A stretch of DNA of 64,000 bases from an uncultured Lachnospiraceae bacterium (GTDB taxonomy: Bacteria > Bacillota > Clostridia > Lachnospirales > Lachnospiraceae), in assembly GCA_902493385.1 (NCBI GenBank), contig CABUPO010000001.1, positions 448,303-512,302 of the forward strand. The letters run 5' to 3'. Each line of letters begins with the position of its first letter. The first letter of the stretch is position 1. Position numbers and translations under genes: made by a program. The notes beneath the pieces were generated by a model. The model was given only the letters and a program-made list of their open reading frames with translations, had not been told where the DNA came from and did not search any database. Below are positions 1 through 8,394 of this stretch, one piece after another.

Positions 1-424
1 TATAATCCACGTCAACAGGAAATTCCCTGCGCGCCGGCTTATCAAGCAATGTACATACGGCAAGACTTGCCGGATTACTCATCTCAAGAATAGACAGAAG
101 TCTTGAAAGCGTTCTGCCCGAATCCAAAATATCTTCAATAATCATAGTATGCTTACCGGTAATAGGCGCGTCAAGATCCTTGATAATCTTAACATTGCCG
201 CTGCTTTGAGAACCTTCACCATAGCTCGACACTTCCATAAAGTCCATCTTTACAGGTATTGTAAGCCTCTTAGCAAGCTCGCATGTAAAAAATATGCTTC
301 CTTTGAGTATGCATATAAGATTCAGAGTTTTGCCCTGATAATCTTTGTTAATCTTCTCTGCAAGCTCATCAATACGTTTCATTAATTTCTCTTCTGAAAT
401 TAATTCGCTGACCGTCTCTTTCAT
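1..424 (-). CDS. hpt: Hypoxanthine phosphoribosyltransferase (3'-truncated by window edge)
   Basis: Purine salvage enzyme that joins hypoxanthine or guanine to PRPP in the cytosol. Only the first ~141 codons are inside the window. Reading the minus strand from the ATG at 424 gives the family signature in order: a GSIFF segment, a DFMEVSSYG block, SSGNVKI, and the PRPP-binding loop IIEDILDSGRTL. The start has a GGGAGA ribosome site upstream. It follows tilS with a 43-nt gap, matching the tilS-hpt-ftsH order common in Firmicutes, so ftsH probably lies just outside the window. Family assignment is secure; the C-terminus is unseen. Confidence 0.95.
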   Translation of the reverse strand, partial: MKETVSELISEEKLMKRIDELAEKINKDYQGKTLNLICILKGSIFFTCELAKRLTIPVKMDFMEVSSYGEGSQSSGNVKIIKDLDAPITGKHTMIIEDILDSGRTLSRLLSILEMSNPASLAVCTLLDKPARREFPVDVDY

Positions 425-467
425 ATATTTTATCTCCCTCGTTAATTTATTCTAATATCATACGATA

Positions 468-1907
468 TTAAATTACAATATTCATTATAAGCGCCTCTTC
501 AGAATTATCCTTTAAAAAATAATCTTCAGAGGTCCGTCCGCCTATAACCCACATTATCCTGCTCCCAAAAGCCGCCACCAAAAGCTTATTCCGGTACTGT
601 CTTGGTATCTTCTCATCTATAACGTAGCGCGACATCATTTTCTTACGTCCGCCCTTAATAATAAAATAATCTCCGGGCGCTATTCTTCGTATATTTAATT
701 TATCCCCCATTTTACCATAATCAAACCATTTCGTACAGATATTTTTCGGAATATCTGTGTTTATTCCACTATATTGTGCGACATCCGCAGTTATACGTAT
801 TTGTGGACAAAGCTCATTCTTATCAGGAAGATAGACGTTATAAAATATATTATCTATCCCGTTATCCGACAACCCCTCTCTGCTTATTTCATACCCATTC
901 TTTTCCTCCTTAGCATAAAGAGCCATATTTTCCTTAGAAAGCCTTAACACATCATAATCTTTATACGCGGTTATTCCATACGGAAGACGTATCCTTTTTC
1001 CCGAATCCATATTTAAAAGGCCAAGGACCTGTTCTATATGAACTGCAGTAACATCCTTAAGACTGTGGGTAATCTGTGCAATCATATCTCTTATAATCTC
1101 TCTTGCCACTGCAGGATGTACGTTTAAAAGCTCTGCTGCCTCTGCCTCCACACTGCTTTCATTCTGCTTCACACAGCTTTTCTCGATATTATCAACAGTA
1201 ATACGAAACCATTCGTAGACTTCCGAAAGCTGCGCCGCCATATCCGCAATATGCCCAACCGCATTATCATTAATACGCTCAAGCTGCGGAATAACCTTAT
1301 GCCGTATACGGTTTCTGTCGTAGTCCACGCATTCGTTAGTGGAATCAAGCCTGTACTCCATTCCTCTGTCAGAAAGATAATCCCTTATCTCTTTTCCGGT
1401 AACACACATAAGCGGTCTTATTATATTGCCGCGCACCAACGGCATTCCAAGCATACCTTTAATTCCGGTTCCTCTGCACATCCTGAAAAGAATTGTCTCG
1501 GCCTGGTCAGTCTTATTATGAGCAGTTGCAATCTTATCAGCCTTTAGCTTTACATACTCTTTATGAAACGCCTCATAACGCACATGCCTTGCAGCTTCCT
1601 CCTCTGTCATATGCTGCCTTTTTGCAAGAGCCGGAACATCATAATAATATACCGCCGCCTCTATACCATATTCCCTGCACAGTTCCACAGAAAATCTCTC
1701 GTCCTCATCCGCCTGTTCTCCCCTTATGCCGTGATTAACATGCACCGCATATAAAGAAAGCCCGTATTCCTCTTTAAGTCCGTTAAGTATATCTAAAAGA
1801 CATACCGAATCAGCGCCTCCTGATAATCCTATAATTATCTTATCGCCCTGACTTATTATACCGTTTTCTTTTATAAATAAACATACTTTATCCGTAAACT
1901 GCGCCAT
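468..1907 (-). CDS. tilS: tRNA(Ile)-lysidine synthase TilS
   Basis: Converts the wobble C of the CAU-anticodon tRNA-Ile to lysidine with ATP and lysine, so that it reads AUA; normally essential. The PP-loop ATP-binding motif SGGADS is at residues 29-34, followed by the N-type ATP pyrophosphatase domain to about residue 200. The last ~65 residues carry the TilS C-terminal domain (DYFIIKGGRKKMM, then RIMWVIGGRTS). Its 479 residues are normal for a Firmicute TilS. A GAGGTG ribosome site lies 8 nt before the ATG. It sits between spoIIE and hpt, the conserved Firmicute order. Confidence 0.97.
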   Translation of the reverse strand: MAQFTDKVCLFIKENGIISQGDKIIIGLSGGADSVCLLDILNGLKEEYGLSLYAVHVNHGIRGEQADEDERFSVELCREYGIEAAVYYYDVPALAKRQHMTEEEAARHVRYEAFHKEYVKLKADKIATAHNKTDQAETILFRMCRGTGIKGMLGMPLVRGNIIRPLMCVTGKEIRDYLSDRGMEYRLDSTNECVDYDRNRIRHKVIPQLERINDNAVGHIADMAAQLSEVYEWFRITVDNIEKSCVKQNESSVEAEAAELLNVHPAVAREIIRDMIAQITHSLKDVTAVHIEQVLGLLNMDSGKRIRLPYGITAYKDYDVLRLSKENMALYAKEEKNGYEISREGLSDNGIDNIFYNVYLPDKNELCPQIRITADVAQYSGINTDIPKNICTKWFDYGKMGDKLNIRRIAPGDYFIIKGGRKKMMSRYVIDEKIPRQYRNKLLVAAFGSRIMWVIGGRTSEDYFLKDNSEEALIMNIVI

Positions 1908-1962
1908 AGATATTCACCTCGCATGAATTATCCTTAACTATATCACAGACCGGATTTTAATT

Positions 1963-4275
1963 CTATACCTTATGCCACAATATACATGCAAGCACTGTCA
2001 TATCATCCCCGGCGCGCCTTCCGGAATTATTTCTCGCTGCTGAAAGTATACGCTCTGCCATTTCCTGTGGATTTGAAGACGTTTCCTTTGCTATAATATC
2101 TTTTATAACATCTTCGGACACATCTGAACACGCACCGTCCAGTATTCCGTCGCTTATCATAACTACCATGTCTCCGTCGCGTAACTTATACATTGTACTT
2201 TCAGGCTCAGCCTCAGGCAGTATTCCTACAGGCATTGCACAAAGCCTCACTGTTTCTACGCCTTTTTTTCTCTTAATGAAGGTTACCGCTCCGCCGCATT
2301 TAATACATTCGCACATGCCCGTATTAAGATCTATAACGCTCATATCAGCCGTAGAAAATTTTTCTCCTTCCCTTGAAAAAACAAGCGAAGAATTAACCAG
2401 CCGCAAAGCCATGCTTTCTGAAAAGCCTGCCCCGGCAAGCTGCTCTATCATCTCAATAACAGTTTCGCTTTCATCATATGCAGAGCTTCCTGTACCCATT
2501 CCATCAGTAATTGTCATAACGACTTTACCTGTCGGAAGTGAAAGAATCGAATAATTATCTCCCGACAGCTCTTCCCCATCCTTAGGCGCTCTTGCGACTC
2601 CGGTCAGCAGATAAAAATTCACATCCTGCACAAATACAAGCTCCTTATAATCCTTCGGCATTATACAGCCACACTCTTCCGCCGCAAGCCATCTGTTCTT
2701 TAATACTCCTGAAATTATCTCCGACACTTCTTTTGTAGTTATACACAAGCCCTTTGACGCTTTTGCTTTCATGCATATACGTGTGCGTCCGCCCGGCTTT
2801 TCTATAATTGCAAGCTTTTTTATCTTCACCCCATATGATGACAGAATGGAAATAAGCTTTGCTTCCTCTCTGAGCTCTTTTTTTCTTATTCCCATCACTT
2901 CTTTTTCAAGTTCCTCGATAAGGCCAGACACTTCCTTCATCTGCTCGGCAAGAAGCATCCTGTTCTGCTTCGTACGATTAGTCATAAGCGTACTCATTCT
3001 CATCAGCTCAAGCTGTTTGTTAGTCTCCTGCACAAAATCATTAAAATGCACGCATCTTGACGCAAAATCAGGCGAAACGTCATCATACTCTATTTTTCCA
3101 CAGCCTTCCGCACTGCATAGCATTTTATGTGTCTCATGATATGTATCATAATATTTCTGCTCCCAGCAATACGATGCATTTTCACATGTGCTGCATACTC
3201 CCGACACAAGATTTCCGACTATTTCGCGCGTGCTGCTCAGGCTTATTACTTCTTTTGTATCTTTATTTTTTGCAAATACATCGCCCAGATGATTAAATGC
3301 ATCTGAAAATTCAAGAAGCCTCGTACTCACCTCATTTTTCACATTATTATATACCAGCTCGCCGGCTGCGTCTTCTCTGCCGTTATCCAGCAAAAGAATG
3401 CTCTTAGGTATAAATATAAACCCTGCCGCCGCTGACAGAAGAGTTTTTAATTCAGCAGGGCTCCACAGCTCATCAGGATATATAAGCCCCACCGCTGCCC
3501 CCGATATAATAAATACGATTATACTTGCCCATTTACCGGCTTCTCTGACGATACCCGTCGCTATGCCAACTATACAGTACATTCCGATAAGCGACGCCCC
3601 CTCCCCGTATGCTCCGGCGCTTACTCCCGCCGCCGCTCCGATAATGGCTCCCGCCTGTGCGCCGTATTTATACGCCATATACAAAATAAGCATGAACATC
3701 ATTCCTTCGCGGATTGATATTATATCGGGCGCCGGCTCGTAAAGACCGTTCACAAAAAACGTCATCATAAGAACAACACTTATAAGCTGCTCATTTGTTA
3801 AAGCCTGTCCTATTTTTCCGTAGCGTATAAGATGCATTCCATAGTGCAGAAGCGTGGCGCATACTATAACGAGCGCCCCCTCGCATAGCGACAGCACAAT
3901 ATTTTCATAAGAATCAAATATACCGCCGCATATTCCGACAGACACCGAAACCGCCGCCACAAGATATGTAGTTCCCATGCGGCCAAGAAATATCTTTCTT
4001 TTATATAAAAGCCTGTCCACAATAAGCACGGTAAAAAAAATAAGCCCGTACTTAACAAGATTTCCTCCCTGAACAGCCGAAAACGGCATTATACATCTTG
4101 TAAACATTCCTGCAAATATACACATAATATCAGGATTCTGCTTCCTTTTTTCTGCCAGAGCGATAGAAAAAGCCGAAAGCGGAACAGGGCTTATAGAAAA
4201 AAAACTCACCCTCCCCATAAAAAAATATATTATAAGCTCAATTATTAATCTGACATTTATCCTGCATGTCTTCAC
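1963..4275 (-). CDS. spoIIE: Stage II sporulation protein E, membrane-bound PP2C phosphatase
   Basis: SpoIIE dephosphorylates the anti-anti-sigma factor SpoIIAA to activate sigma-F in the forespore and interacts with FtsZ at the polar septum. The N-terminal third is a run of hydrophobic segments (about ten). A cytoplasmic linker contains two Cys pairs (CSTCENASYCW). The C-terminal ~220 residues are a PPM/PP2C domain with metal-binding acidic motifs (ITDGMGTGSSAYDES, ISDGILDGA, GDDMTVLA). I prefer the GTG at 4275 because GGGGG stands 6 nt upstream; the TTG six codons earlier has no such site. A perfect inverted repeat lies just upstream. About 770 residues, close to the usual ~820. Confidence 0.95.
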   Translation of the reverse strand: MKTCRINVRLIIELIIYFFMGRVSFFSISPVPLSAFSIALAEKRKQNPDIMCIFAGMFTRCIMPFSAVQGGNLVKYGLIFFTVLIVDRLLYKRKIFLGRMGTTYLVAAVSVSVGICGGIFDSYENIVLSLCEGALVIVCATLLHYGMHLIRYGKIGQALTNEQLISVVLMMTFFVNGLYEPAPDIISIREGMMFMLILYMAYKYGAQAGAIIGAAAGVSAGAYGEGASLIGMYCIVGIATGIVREAGKWASIIVFIISGAAVGLIYPDELWSPAELKTLLSAAAGFIFIPKSILLLDNGREDAAGELVYNNVKNEVSTRLLEFSDAFNHLGDVFAKNKDTKEVISLSSTREIVGNLVSGVCSTCENASYCWEQKYYDTYHETHKMLCSAEGCGKIEYDDVSPDFASRCVHFNDFVQETNKQLELMRMSTLMTNRTKQNRMLLAEQMKEVSGLIEELEKEVMGIRKKELREEAKLISILSSYGVKIKKLAIIEKPGGRTRICMKAKASKGLCITTKEVSEIISGVLKNRWLAAEECGCIMPKDYKELVFVQDVNFYLLTGVARAPKDGEELSGDNYSILSLPTGKVVMTITDGMGTGSSAYDESETVIEMIEQLAGAGFSESMALRLVNSSLVFSREGEKFSTADMSVIDLNTGMCECIKCGGAVTFIKRKKGVETVRLCAMPVGILPEAEPESTMYKLRDGDMVVMISDGILDGACSDVSEDVIKDIIAKETSSNPQEMAERILSAARNNSGRRAGDDMTVLACILWHKV

Positions 4276-4297
4276 ATTTATCCCCCATTTCAAACTA

Positions 4298-4315
4298 ATA
4301 CTGTCCTAACAGTAT
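4298..4315. promoter_or_regulatory. Inverted repeat ATACTGT-N4-ACAGTAT upstream of spoIIE
   Basis: A perfect 7-bp inverted repeat with a 4-nt spacer lies about 22 nt upstream of the spoIIE GTG, between that gene and the divIC terminator. It has no adjacent T-run, so it is not a terminator. Its position would overlap a spoIIE promoter or leader, suggesting an operator. It does not match a Spo0A box (TGTCGAA). Confidence 0.4.
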
Positions 4316-4324
4316 ATAAGGGGC

Positions 4325-4366
4325 AAAAAAAAAGTTTTGTAAAAAGACGTCGTCTTTCTACAAAAC
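4325..4366 (-). terminator. Rho-independent terminator after divIC
   Basis: On the minus strand, arms 4351-4366 and 4334-4349 form a 16-bp stem with one mismatch, followed by a run of nine T. It closes the rqcP-yabP-yabQ-divIC unit and separates it from spoIIE. Confidence 0.9.
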
Positions 4367-4388
4367 TCATCTACATCATATGACAACT

Positions 4389-4685
4389 TTATTCATCTTC
4401 TGCTTCAAACACTATCTCATCGGGATACACAAGACCAAGCTTTTCTCTTGCAATACTCTCGATATTCTCGTCAGAATACACATACTCTTTGTATGATTCA
4501 ATATTCTCCTGTTCCTTTGTAAGCTCCTCAAGCTCCTTCTCGCAGCCTGCCTTCTGTGCGCTAAGCTCCCTGCACCTGGCATCGAGACCTATCTTATTGT
4601 ATGTAATTACTCCAAACAGTACAAATACCGTTAAAGCAACAAATCCAAGACCGGATCTGCCTCTTTTCTTCTTATTCCTTCTCAT
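4389..4685 (-). CDS. divIC: Septum formation initiator, DivIC/FtsB family
   Basis: Small bitopic divisome protein that forms a complex with FtsL and DivIB/FtsQ. The basic N-terminus (MRRNKKKRGR) is followed by one transmembrane helix (LGFVALTVFVLFGVITY), a coiled coil rich in E and K, and the family C-terminal block ENIESIAREKLGLVYPDE. The ATG at 4685 is preferred because GGGTGA lies 7 nt upstream; an ATG five codons earlier (4700) has no Shine-Dalgarno sequence. Last gene of the unit, 18 nt after yabQ, ahead of a strong terminator. Confidence 0.92.
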   Translation of the reverse strand: MRRNKKKRGRSGLGFVALTVFVLFGVITYNKIGLDARCRELSAQKAGCEKELEELTKEQENIESYKEYVYSDENIESIAREKLGLVYPDEIVFEAEDE

Positions 4686-4703
4686 ATATATGTCACCCAT
4701 ACA

Positions 4704-5075
4704 TTAGCAATCGCTGCCTTTTTTTGATATTTTCATTCTACAACGAGAGACTAATAATTTCAAGCATTTTCTTATCTTTTCTATTATTTTTTCCGTAAAT
4801 AATAAAATACGGTCTCCAATAGACCATTTAAACAGCCACATGCCGAAAAGCATCGCAAAAACCGCATATATTCGTATGACTCCTTCACTGCATCTGTAAA
4901 ACACATAAAATGCAAATATACCGCTGCCAAGCCAAAAAAGCACATCCTCAATCGCTGTAAGCACAAACGGCCTTCTTATAATAAGCCGTATTATAAGAAG
5001 TACATCATATGCAAGCATAATAACCATCCCTGATGCAAAAGATGCCGTTACATATATAATCTGCTGCCTTATCAT
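4704..5075 (-). CDS. yabQ: Spore cortex biosynthesis membrane protein YabQ
   Basis: YabQ is an integral membrane protein of the outer forespore membrane needed for cortex formation in Bacillus. The 123-residue protein has three to four hydrophobic segments (VTASFASGMVIMLAYDVLL, then FWLGSGIFAFYVFYRC, then IRIYAVFAMLFGMWLF) and a basic tail, as in the family. The start ATG overlaps the stop of yabP (ATGA), so the two are translationally coupled. The position between yabP and divIC matches Bacillus. Confidence 0.92.
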   Translation of the reverse strand: MIRQQIIYVTASFASGMVIMLAYDVLLIIRLIIRRPFVLTAIEDVLFWLGSGIFAFYVFYRCSEGVIRIYAVFAMLFGMWLFKWSIGDRILLFTEKIIEKIRKCLKLLVSRCRMKISKKGSDC

Positions 5076-5338
5076 TTAAACAGCCTGTTAAGGATTGAAC
5101 CCGCTGTCTTTTTAGCGGAACCATCCGAATACGCTATACTGTCAACCCTGCCGTCAACATCTATCTCTCCCGCATCAAGAGTAAGTCGGCTGACATGCAG
5201 CTGTTCTCCGCGAATCATAAGCGTTCCCTGTACCGTCTCTAAAAGAACCTCTCCGGCATCAAATGACAATACATCTGAAACACCTGTTATGACCACCTCG
5301 CCTCTGTTCAAAACCTGAAGCTTATGGCTTCCCTCCAA
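5072..5338 (-). CDS. yabP: Sporulation protein YabP
   Basis: YabP is a small spore-cortex-associated protein of the YabP/YqfC family. Family features are present: HKLQVLNRGEVVITGV, then VLSFDAGEVLLET, then GEQLHVSRL and a final IAYSDG segment. The frame is open further upstream and an ATG exists at 5386, but it has no ribosome site. A TTG at 5338 has AAGGGGG 8 nt upstream and gives a protein that begins where the conserved domain begins, so I chose it. The gene follows rqcP closely and overlaps yabQ by 4 nt. Choice of start is inference; family call is firm. Confidence 0.9.
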   Translation of the reverse strand: MEGSHKLQVLNRGEVVITGVSDVLSFDAGEVLLETVQGTLMIRGEQLHVSRLTLDAGEIDVDGRVDSIAYSDGSAKKTAGSILNRLFK

Positions 5339-5396
5339 TACCTCTGCCCCCTTGTACGTAAGGTTATTACAGTATATTCCACGCATAGCGATATTA

Positions 5397-5636
5397 TTAC
5401 AGATACCTGAACAGTTCTTTTGCCTCTTCTTTATTATAAGTCTCCTGCACCGACAACACTTCAACCTTAACGCTCTTATTGCCAAATGCAATCTCTATAA
5501 CATCTCCCGGTTTTACTGAAAGCGACGCTTTTGCAGTTTTTCCGTTGACAAGTATTCTTCCCGCATCGCAGGCTTCGTTTGCCACCGGCCGTCTCTTTAT
5601 AAGACGCGACACCTTTAAATATTTATCAAGACGCAT
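5397..5636 (-). CDS. rqcP: RqcP/YabO, S4-domain RNA-binding protein
   Basis: 79-residue S4-like protein. The Bacillus homologue RqcP (YabO) binds stalled 50S subunits and assists RqcH during alanine tailing of incomplete peptides; related to Hsp15. Sequence shows the S4 fold start MRLDKYLKVSRLIKRR, then ACDAGRILVNG and PGDVIEI. A GGAGG site precedes the ATG closely. First gene of the rqcP-yabP-yabQ-divIC unit, downstream of HU, as in Bacillus. Confidence 0.93.
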   Translation of the reverse strand: MRLDKYLKVSRLIKRRPVANEACDAGRILVNGKTAKASLSVKPGDVIEIAFGNKSVKVEVLSVQETYNKEEAKELFRYL

Positions 5637-5670
5637 ATATTACCTCCTTACAAAGAATCTTCCTATACGA

Positions 5671-5700
5671 TAACAAAGGGCTGTTATAATTAACAGCCCT
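5671..5700 (-). terminator. Hairpin after HU (weak terminator)
   Basis: A perfect 10-bp stem (arms 5691-5700 and 5677-5686) with loop ATTA lies between the HU stop and rqcP. On the minus strand it is followed only by TTTGTTATC, so termination is probably partial and some transcripts could continue into rqcP. Confidence 0.6.
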
Positions 5701-5728
5701 TACGTAGTTTCAATAGTGAAATGTATTA

Positions 5729-6001
5729 TTAGTTAACTGCATCCTTGAGCGCTTTTCCTGCCTTGAACTTAGGCGCTTTAGATGCCGGAATACTCATTGC
5801 CTCTCCTGTAAGTGGATTTCTTCCTTCTCTTGCTGCTCTCTCTGAAATCTCAAATGTACCAAATCCTACAAGCTGAACCTTTTCACCTTTCTTTAATTCA
5901 TCCGTTACTACGTCGATAAATGCCTTTAATGCCTTCTCGGCGTCCTTCTTTGATAATTCTGTCTGCTCAGCAATAGCTGCTACTAATTCTGTCTTGTTCA
6001 T
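5729..6001 (-). CDS. hup: HU family DNA-binding protein
   Basis: Nucleoid-associated histone-like protein that bends and compacts DNA as a dimer. The 90-residue product starts [20 protein letters not shown] and ends with the beta-arm and C-terminal region ([18 protein letters not shown], then [15 protein letters not shown]), typical of bacterial HU. Although the frame is open further upstream, the ATG at 6001 is the start: AGGAGGAG stands 8 nt before it. It has its own strong promoter. Location next to rqcP is the usual Clostridial arrangement. Confidence 0.97.
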   Translation of the reverse strand: MNKTELVAAIAEQTELSKKDAEKALKAFIDVVTDELKKGEKVQLVGFGTFEISERAAREGRNPLTGEAMSIPASKAPKFKAGKALKDAVN

Positions 6002-6067
6002 GGAATTACTCCTCCTCAAATTCTGATATATTACTTTATTACAAATATGTAACAATACTATATTTAA

Positions 6068-6096
6068 TTTATAACTGCAAACAACGCATTTGTCAA
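6068..6096 (-). promoter_or_regulatory. Sigma-A-type promoter of hup
   Basis: On the minus strand: TTGACA at 6096-6091, 17-nt spacer, TATAAA at 6073-6068, about 67 nt upstream of the hup start. Perfect -35 and ideal spacing. Confidence 0.88.
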
Positions 6097-6135
6097 GAAC
6101 AAATTACTCAGAATGCCCTAAAATGTAGGGTTTTT

Positions 6136-6164
6136 TTGCATTTAGGTTCATTCCATGCTAATAT
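6136..6164 (+). promoter_or_regulatory. Promoter of the PqqD-kinase gene
   Basis: TTGCAT at 6136-6141, 17-nt spacer, TAATAT at 6159-6164, 30 nt upstream of the start codon region. It diverges from the hup promoter. Confidence 0.6.
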
Positions 6165-6194
6165 ATTGATATTATATCAACAGGGAGTATGAAA

Positions 6195-7337
6195 ATGAAG
6201 ATTAATCCGCAGTATACAAAAACCTTAATTAATAATATTCCATATCTTATTCCATATGGCCAGCAGGTAGCTGACTTTTCAAAAGCGCTGATGCTTAATG
6301 AGACTGCAGACCTTTTATTATCGCGCATAAGCCAGGGTGCGGATGAAAAGGAACTGCTTAATTTTTTATCAGAAGCATACGACGCATCTGATAACGACCT
6401 TGCCATGCTCAGTCAGGAGATTACGGATTTTCTTAATATACTCAAAAGCAATAATGTAATTATTACCGATTACGCTACAGATTATTCAGACCAAAGCACA
6501 CATTTTATCCGAATCGGCTCTTTGAATATATCTCTTTTTGGAGCTGACAAATTATACGACAGATATTTCAGCGACTTTTCATGCGGCGCCCCGCCTGAAA
6601 AGTGCTCTCAGAAAATAAGAATACTTACGTATCCTCCATATACTCATATAAACGGCAATATTCTTGTTCGTAATAACGAGCTTATTGTATCAGAAACCGA
6701 AGACAAATATATAATTATATTTGTCAGTTCTAATGTATACGAGCTTCACTCTGCAAAAGATGGAAGCCTTGTAACTGTATATTGTAAGGAAAATCAATCT
6801 GACGAAGCCTTATCTGAGCTTTTTCATGCAATAAGATTTGCATTTCTTATTGCCGCTATGGCAGACGATAAATATGTCCTTCATTCGGCTTCCATACTAT
6901 ATAAAGGCAAAGCATGGCTGTTCTCCGGCATATCCGGCGCCGGCAAATCTACGCACGCTAACCTTTGGAAAGATTACTATAACACTCCAATTCTTAACGG
7001 CGACCTTAATATGATAGGATTTGAAAACGGCTCTGCCGTAGTATACGGCCTGCCCTGGTGCGGCACTTCAGGCATATACACCAAAGAGACCTGGCCGTTA
7101 GGCGGAATAACCTTTTTAAAACAGGCCTCTGAAAATAAAGTTATAATTCCATCCAAAGACAAAAAAATGTTATTTTTTATGCAAAGGCTGATATCTCCAT
7201 CATGGAAAATATCTCATATAGAAAGCTCATTAAGGTTTGCTGAAAAAGCTGCTGACTCTGTTCCTTTTTTCAGACTTTTATGCACAAAAGACCCTGATGC
7301 TGCAAAAACCATAAAAAGTCATATAGACAGCGTATAA
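6195..7337 (+). CDS. PqqD-like domain fused to HPr-kinase-like P-loop domain
   Basis: The N-terminal ~90 residues (VADFSKALMLNETADLLL...) look like a PqqD-type RiPP recognition fold, which binds leader peptides during peptide modification. The C-terminal half is an HPr-kinase/phosphorylase-like domain: HSASILYKGKAWLFSG, Walker A GISGAGKST, a later NGDLNMIG and the segment YGLPWCGTSG found in RiPP-associated kinases. Known relatives accompany radical-SAM or lasso-peptide clusters, but no maturase, precursor peptide or exporter is visible nearby, so the substrate is unknown. The ATG at 6195 is preferred over 6189 because GGGAG lies 7 nt upstream. It is on the opposite strand to all its neighbours and convergent with the sortase. 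Fold assignment is likely; function is inference. Confidence 0.75.
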   Translation: MKINPQYTKTLINNIPYLIPYGQQVADFSKALMLNETADLLLSRISQGADEKELLNFLSEAYDASDNDLAMLSQEITDFLNILKSNNVIITDYATDYSDQSTHFIRIGSLNISLFGADKLYDRYFSDFSCGAPPEKCSQKIRILTYPPYTHINGNILVRNNELIVSETEDKYIIIFVSSNVYELHSAKDGSLVTVYCKENQSDEALSELFHAIRFAFLIAAMADDKYVLHSASILYKGKAWLFSGISGAGKSTHANLWKDYYNTPILNGDLNMIGFENGSAVVYGLPWCGTSGIYTKETWPLGGITFLKQASENKVIIPSKDKKMLFFMQRLISPSWKISHIESSLRFAEKAADSVPFFRLLCTKDPDAAKTIKSHIDSV

Positions 7338-7348
7338 TATGTATTCTT

Positions 7349-8158
7349 TTACCTTTTCTTACGGTATTTTATAAGTATAAATACAAACAGTATTAATAAA
7401 AGCGGAGCTGCAACTACCGGTACAAGAATCAGCGAATCCAGCTCATATGCGTCGTTAGTCAGAACTACTGCTCCTTCTTCATTTTCTATACGATGAGCCC
7501 GCACAAGCAGTCTGTGAGTATTAATACCGTATGGCGTACATGTCATAAGAGTACAGTAATCCTTATCTTCTTCTATATAAAGCTCTTCTATCTTATCAGG
7601 CTCTACAATACTTATATGGTCAACCTCGTATGTAAGCAGCCTGTTAAGTACAGTTATCGTAAACGTATCTCTTTCTTTCAGCTTATCAAGGTCAGAAAAC
7701 AGCTTTGCACTCGGAAGCCCGCGATGTGCTGACAATACGGAATGCGTGCCAATACCGCCAACCGGCAGTGACGAGCCGCGAAGATTCCCCACCGCCACAT
7801 TAAGTATATTGTCCGACGTTCCGTGATATATAGGAAGCTTAACGTTAATTTTATCAATAGTCACATATCCTATCATACCATTGCCCATTACGTTAAGTAT
7901 ATCCTCATAGCCCGCTGCCTGCTCATAATTCAGTAAAGGCATTGAAATCTCTCTGAGACTCGCGTTGTAGGCGTCTGCCTTTGCAAACTCTGCCTCATAA
8001 TCCGCTTCATTCATTTCAGAAATATTCTCTTCATAAGCCGCAATAGCCTTCGTCTGTACCTTACTATTCCACCAGTCGCTGACAATAGGATATAACAGCA
8101 CCAAAAGACCCACAAAAAATATCAAAATCAGTATTATTGTAGAAATATGTTTTTTCAT
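7349..8158 (-). CDS. Class C (pilus-polymerising) sortase
   Basis: Cysteine transpeptidase that cleaves LPxTG-type signals and links pilin subunits through lysine side chains at the outer membrane face. It has an N-terminal transmembrane helix (ISTIILILIFFVGLLVLL), the sortase core with SAHRGLPSAKLFSDLDKL (catalytic His, about residue 145), TLMTCTPYGINTHRLLVRA (Cys about 206, Arg about 215), and a C-terminal membrane helix (LILVPVVAAPLLLILFVFIL) with a basic tail, the two-anchor layout of class C. The frame extends upstream to a TTG at 8266, but the ATG at 8158 begins directly before the membrane anchor and has GGTGA upstream; start moderately sure. It presumably assembles the pilin and tip protein encoded upstream on the same strand. 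Confidence 0.9.
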   Translation of the reverse strand: MKKHISTIILILIFFVGLLVLLYPIVSDWWNSKVQTKAIAAYEENISEMNEADYEAEFAKADAYNASLREISMPLLNYEQAAGYEDILNVMGNGMIGYVTIDKINVKLPIYHGTSDNILNVAVGNLRGSSLPVGGIGTHSVLSAHRGLPSAKLFSDLDKLKERDTFTITVLNRLLTYEVDHISIVEPDKIEELYIEEDKDYCTLMTCTPYGINTHRLLVRAHRIENEEGAVVLTNDAYELDSLILVPVVAAPLLLILFVFILIKYRKKR

Positions 8159-8304
8159 TAAATCGTATTCACCAAAGCCACTGCTAAACAGTGTATTAAG
8201 CGGCATCCTCCCTTCGCTGTCTTCACAATATATCTTACCATAATACCCCAAAAAACTGCAATTCAAAATAATATCCAGGAATTCCCCTGCCGTAGCTTTG
8301 AATC

Positions 8305-8319
8305 GTGCCGAACCGGCAC
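8305..8319. repeat. Small perfect hairpin GTGCCG-AAC-CGGCAC
   Basis: A 6-bp GC-rich inverted repeat with a 3-nt loop in the spacer between the Rpn gene and the sortase. No T-run follows on either strand. It may be a weak end signal for the Rpn transcript or a remnant of an inserted element; nothing in the sequence decides this. Confidence 0.3.
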
Positions 8320-8341
8320 AGTCTACAACTGCAAGATAGCG

Positions 8342-8354
8342 TTATATACACGCC
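8342..8354 (+). repeat. Direct repeat copy 1 (TTATATACACGCC) flanking Rpn gene
   Basis: Thirteen-nucleotide sequence identical to that at 9417-9429. The two copies bracket the Rpn gene, in the same orientation, with about 1.06 kb between them. Possible target-site duplication or recombination endpoint. Confidence 0.5.
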
Positions 8355-8394
8355 TTATAATTCAGATTAAAAAATTTCAGAATACTAAAATATC

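Noticed and set aside
149..385. 78-codon plus-strand frame opposite hpt
   Set aside because: The minus strand clearly encodes Hpt with all PRTase motifs; the plus-strand product has no sensible composition or domain.
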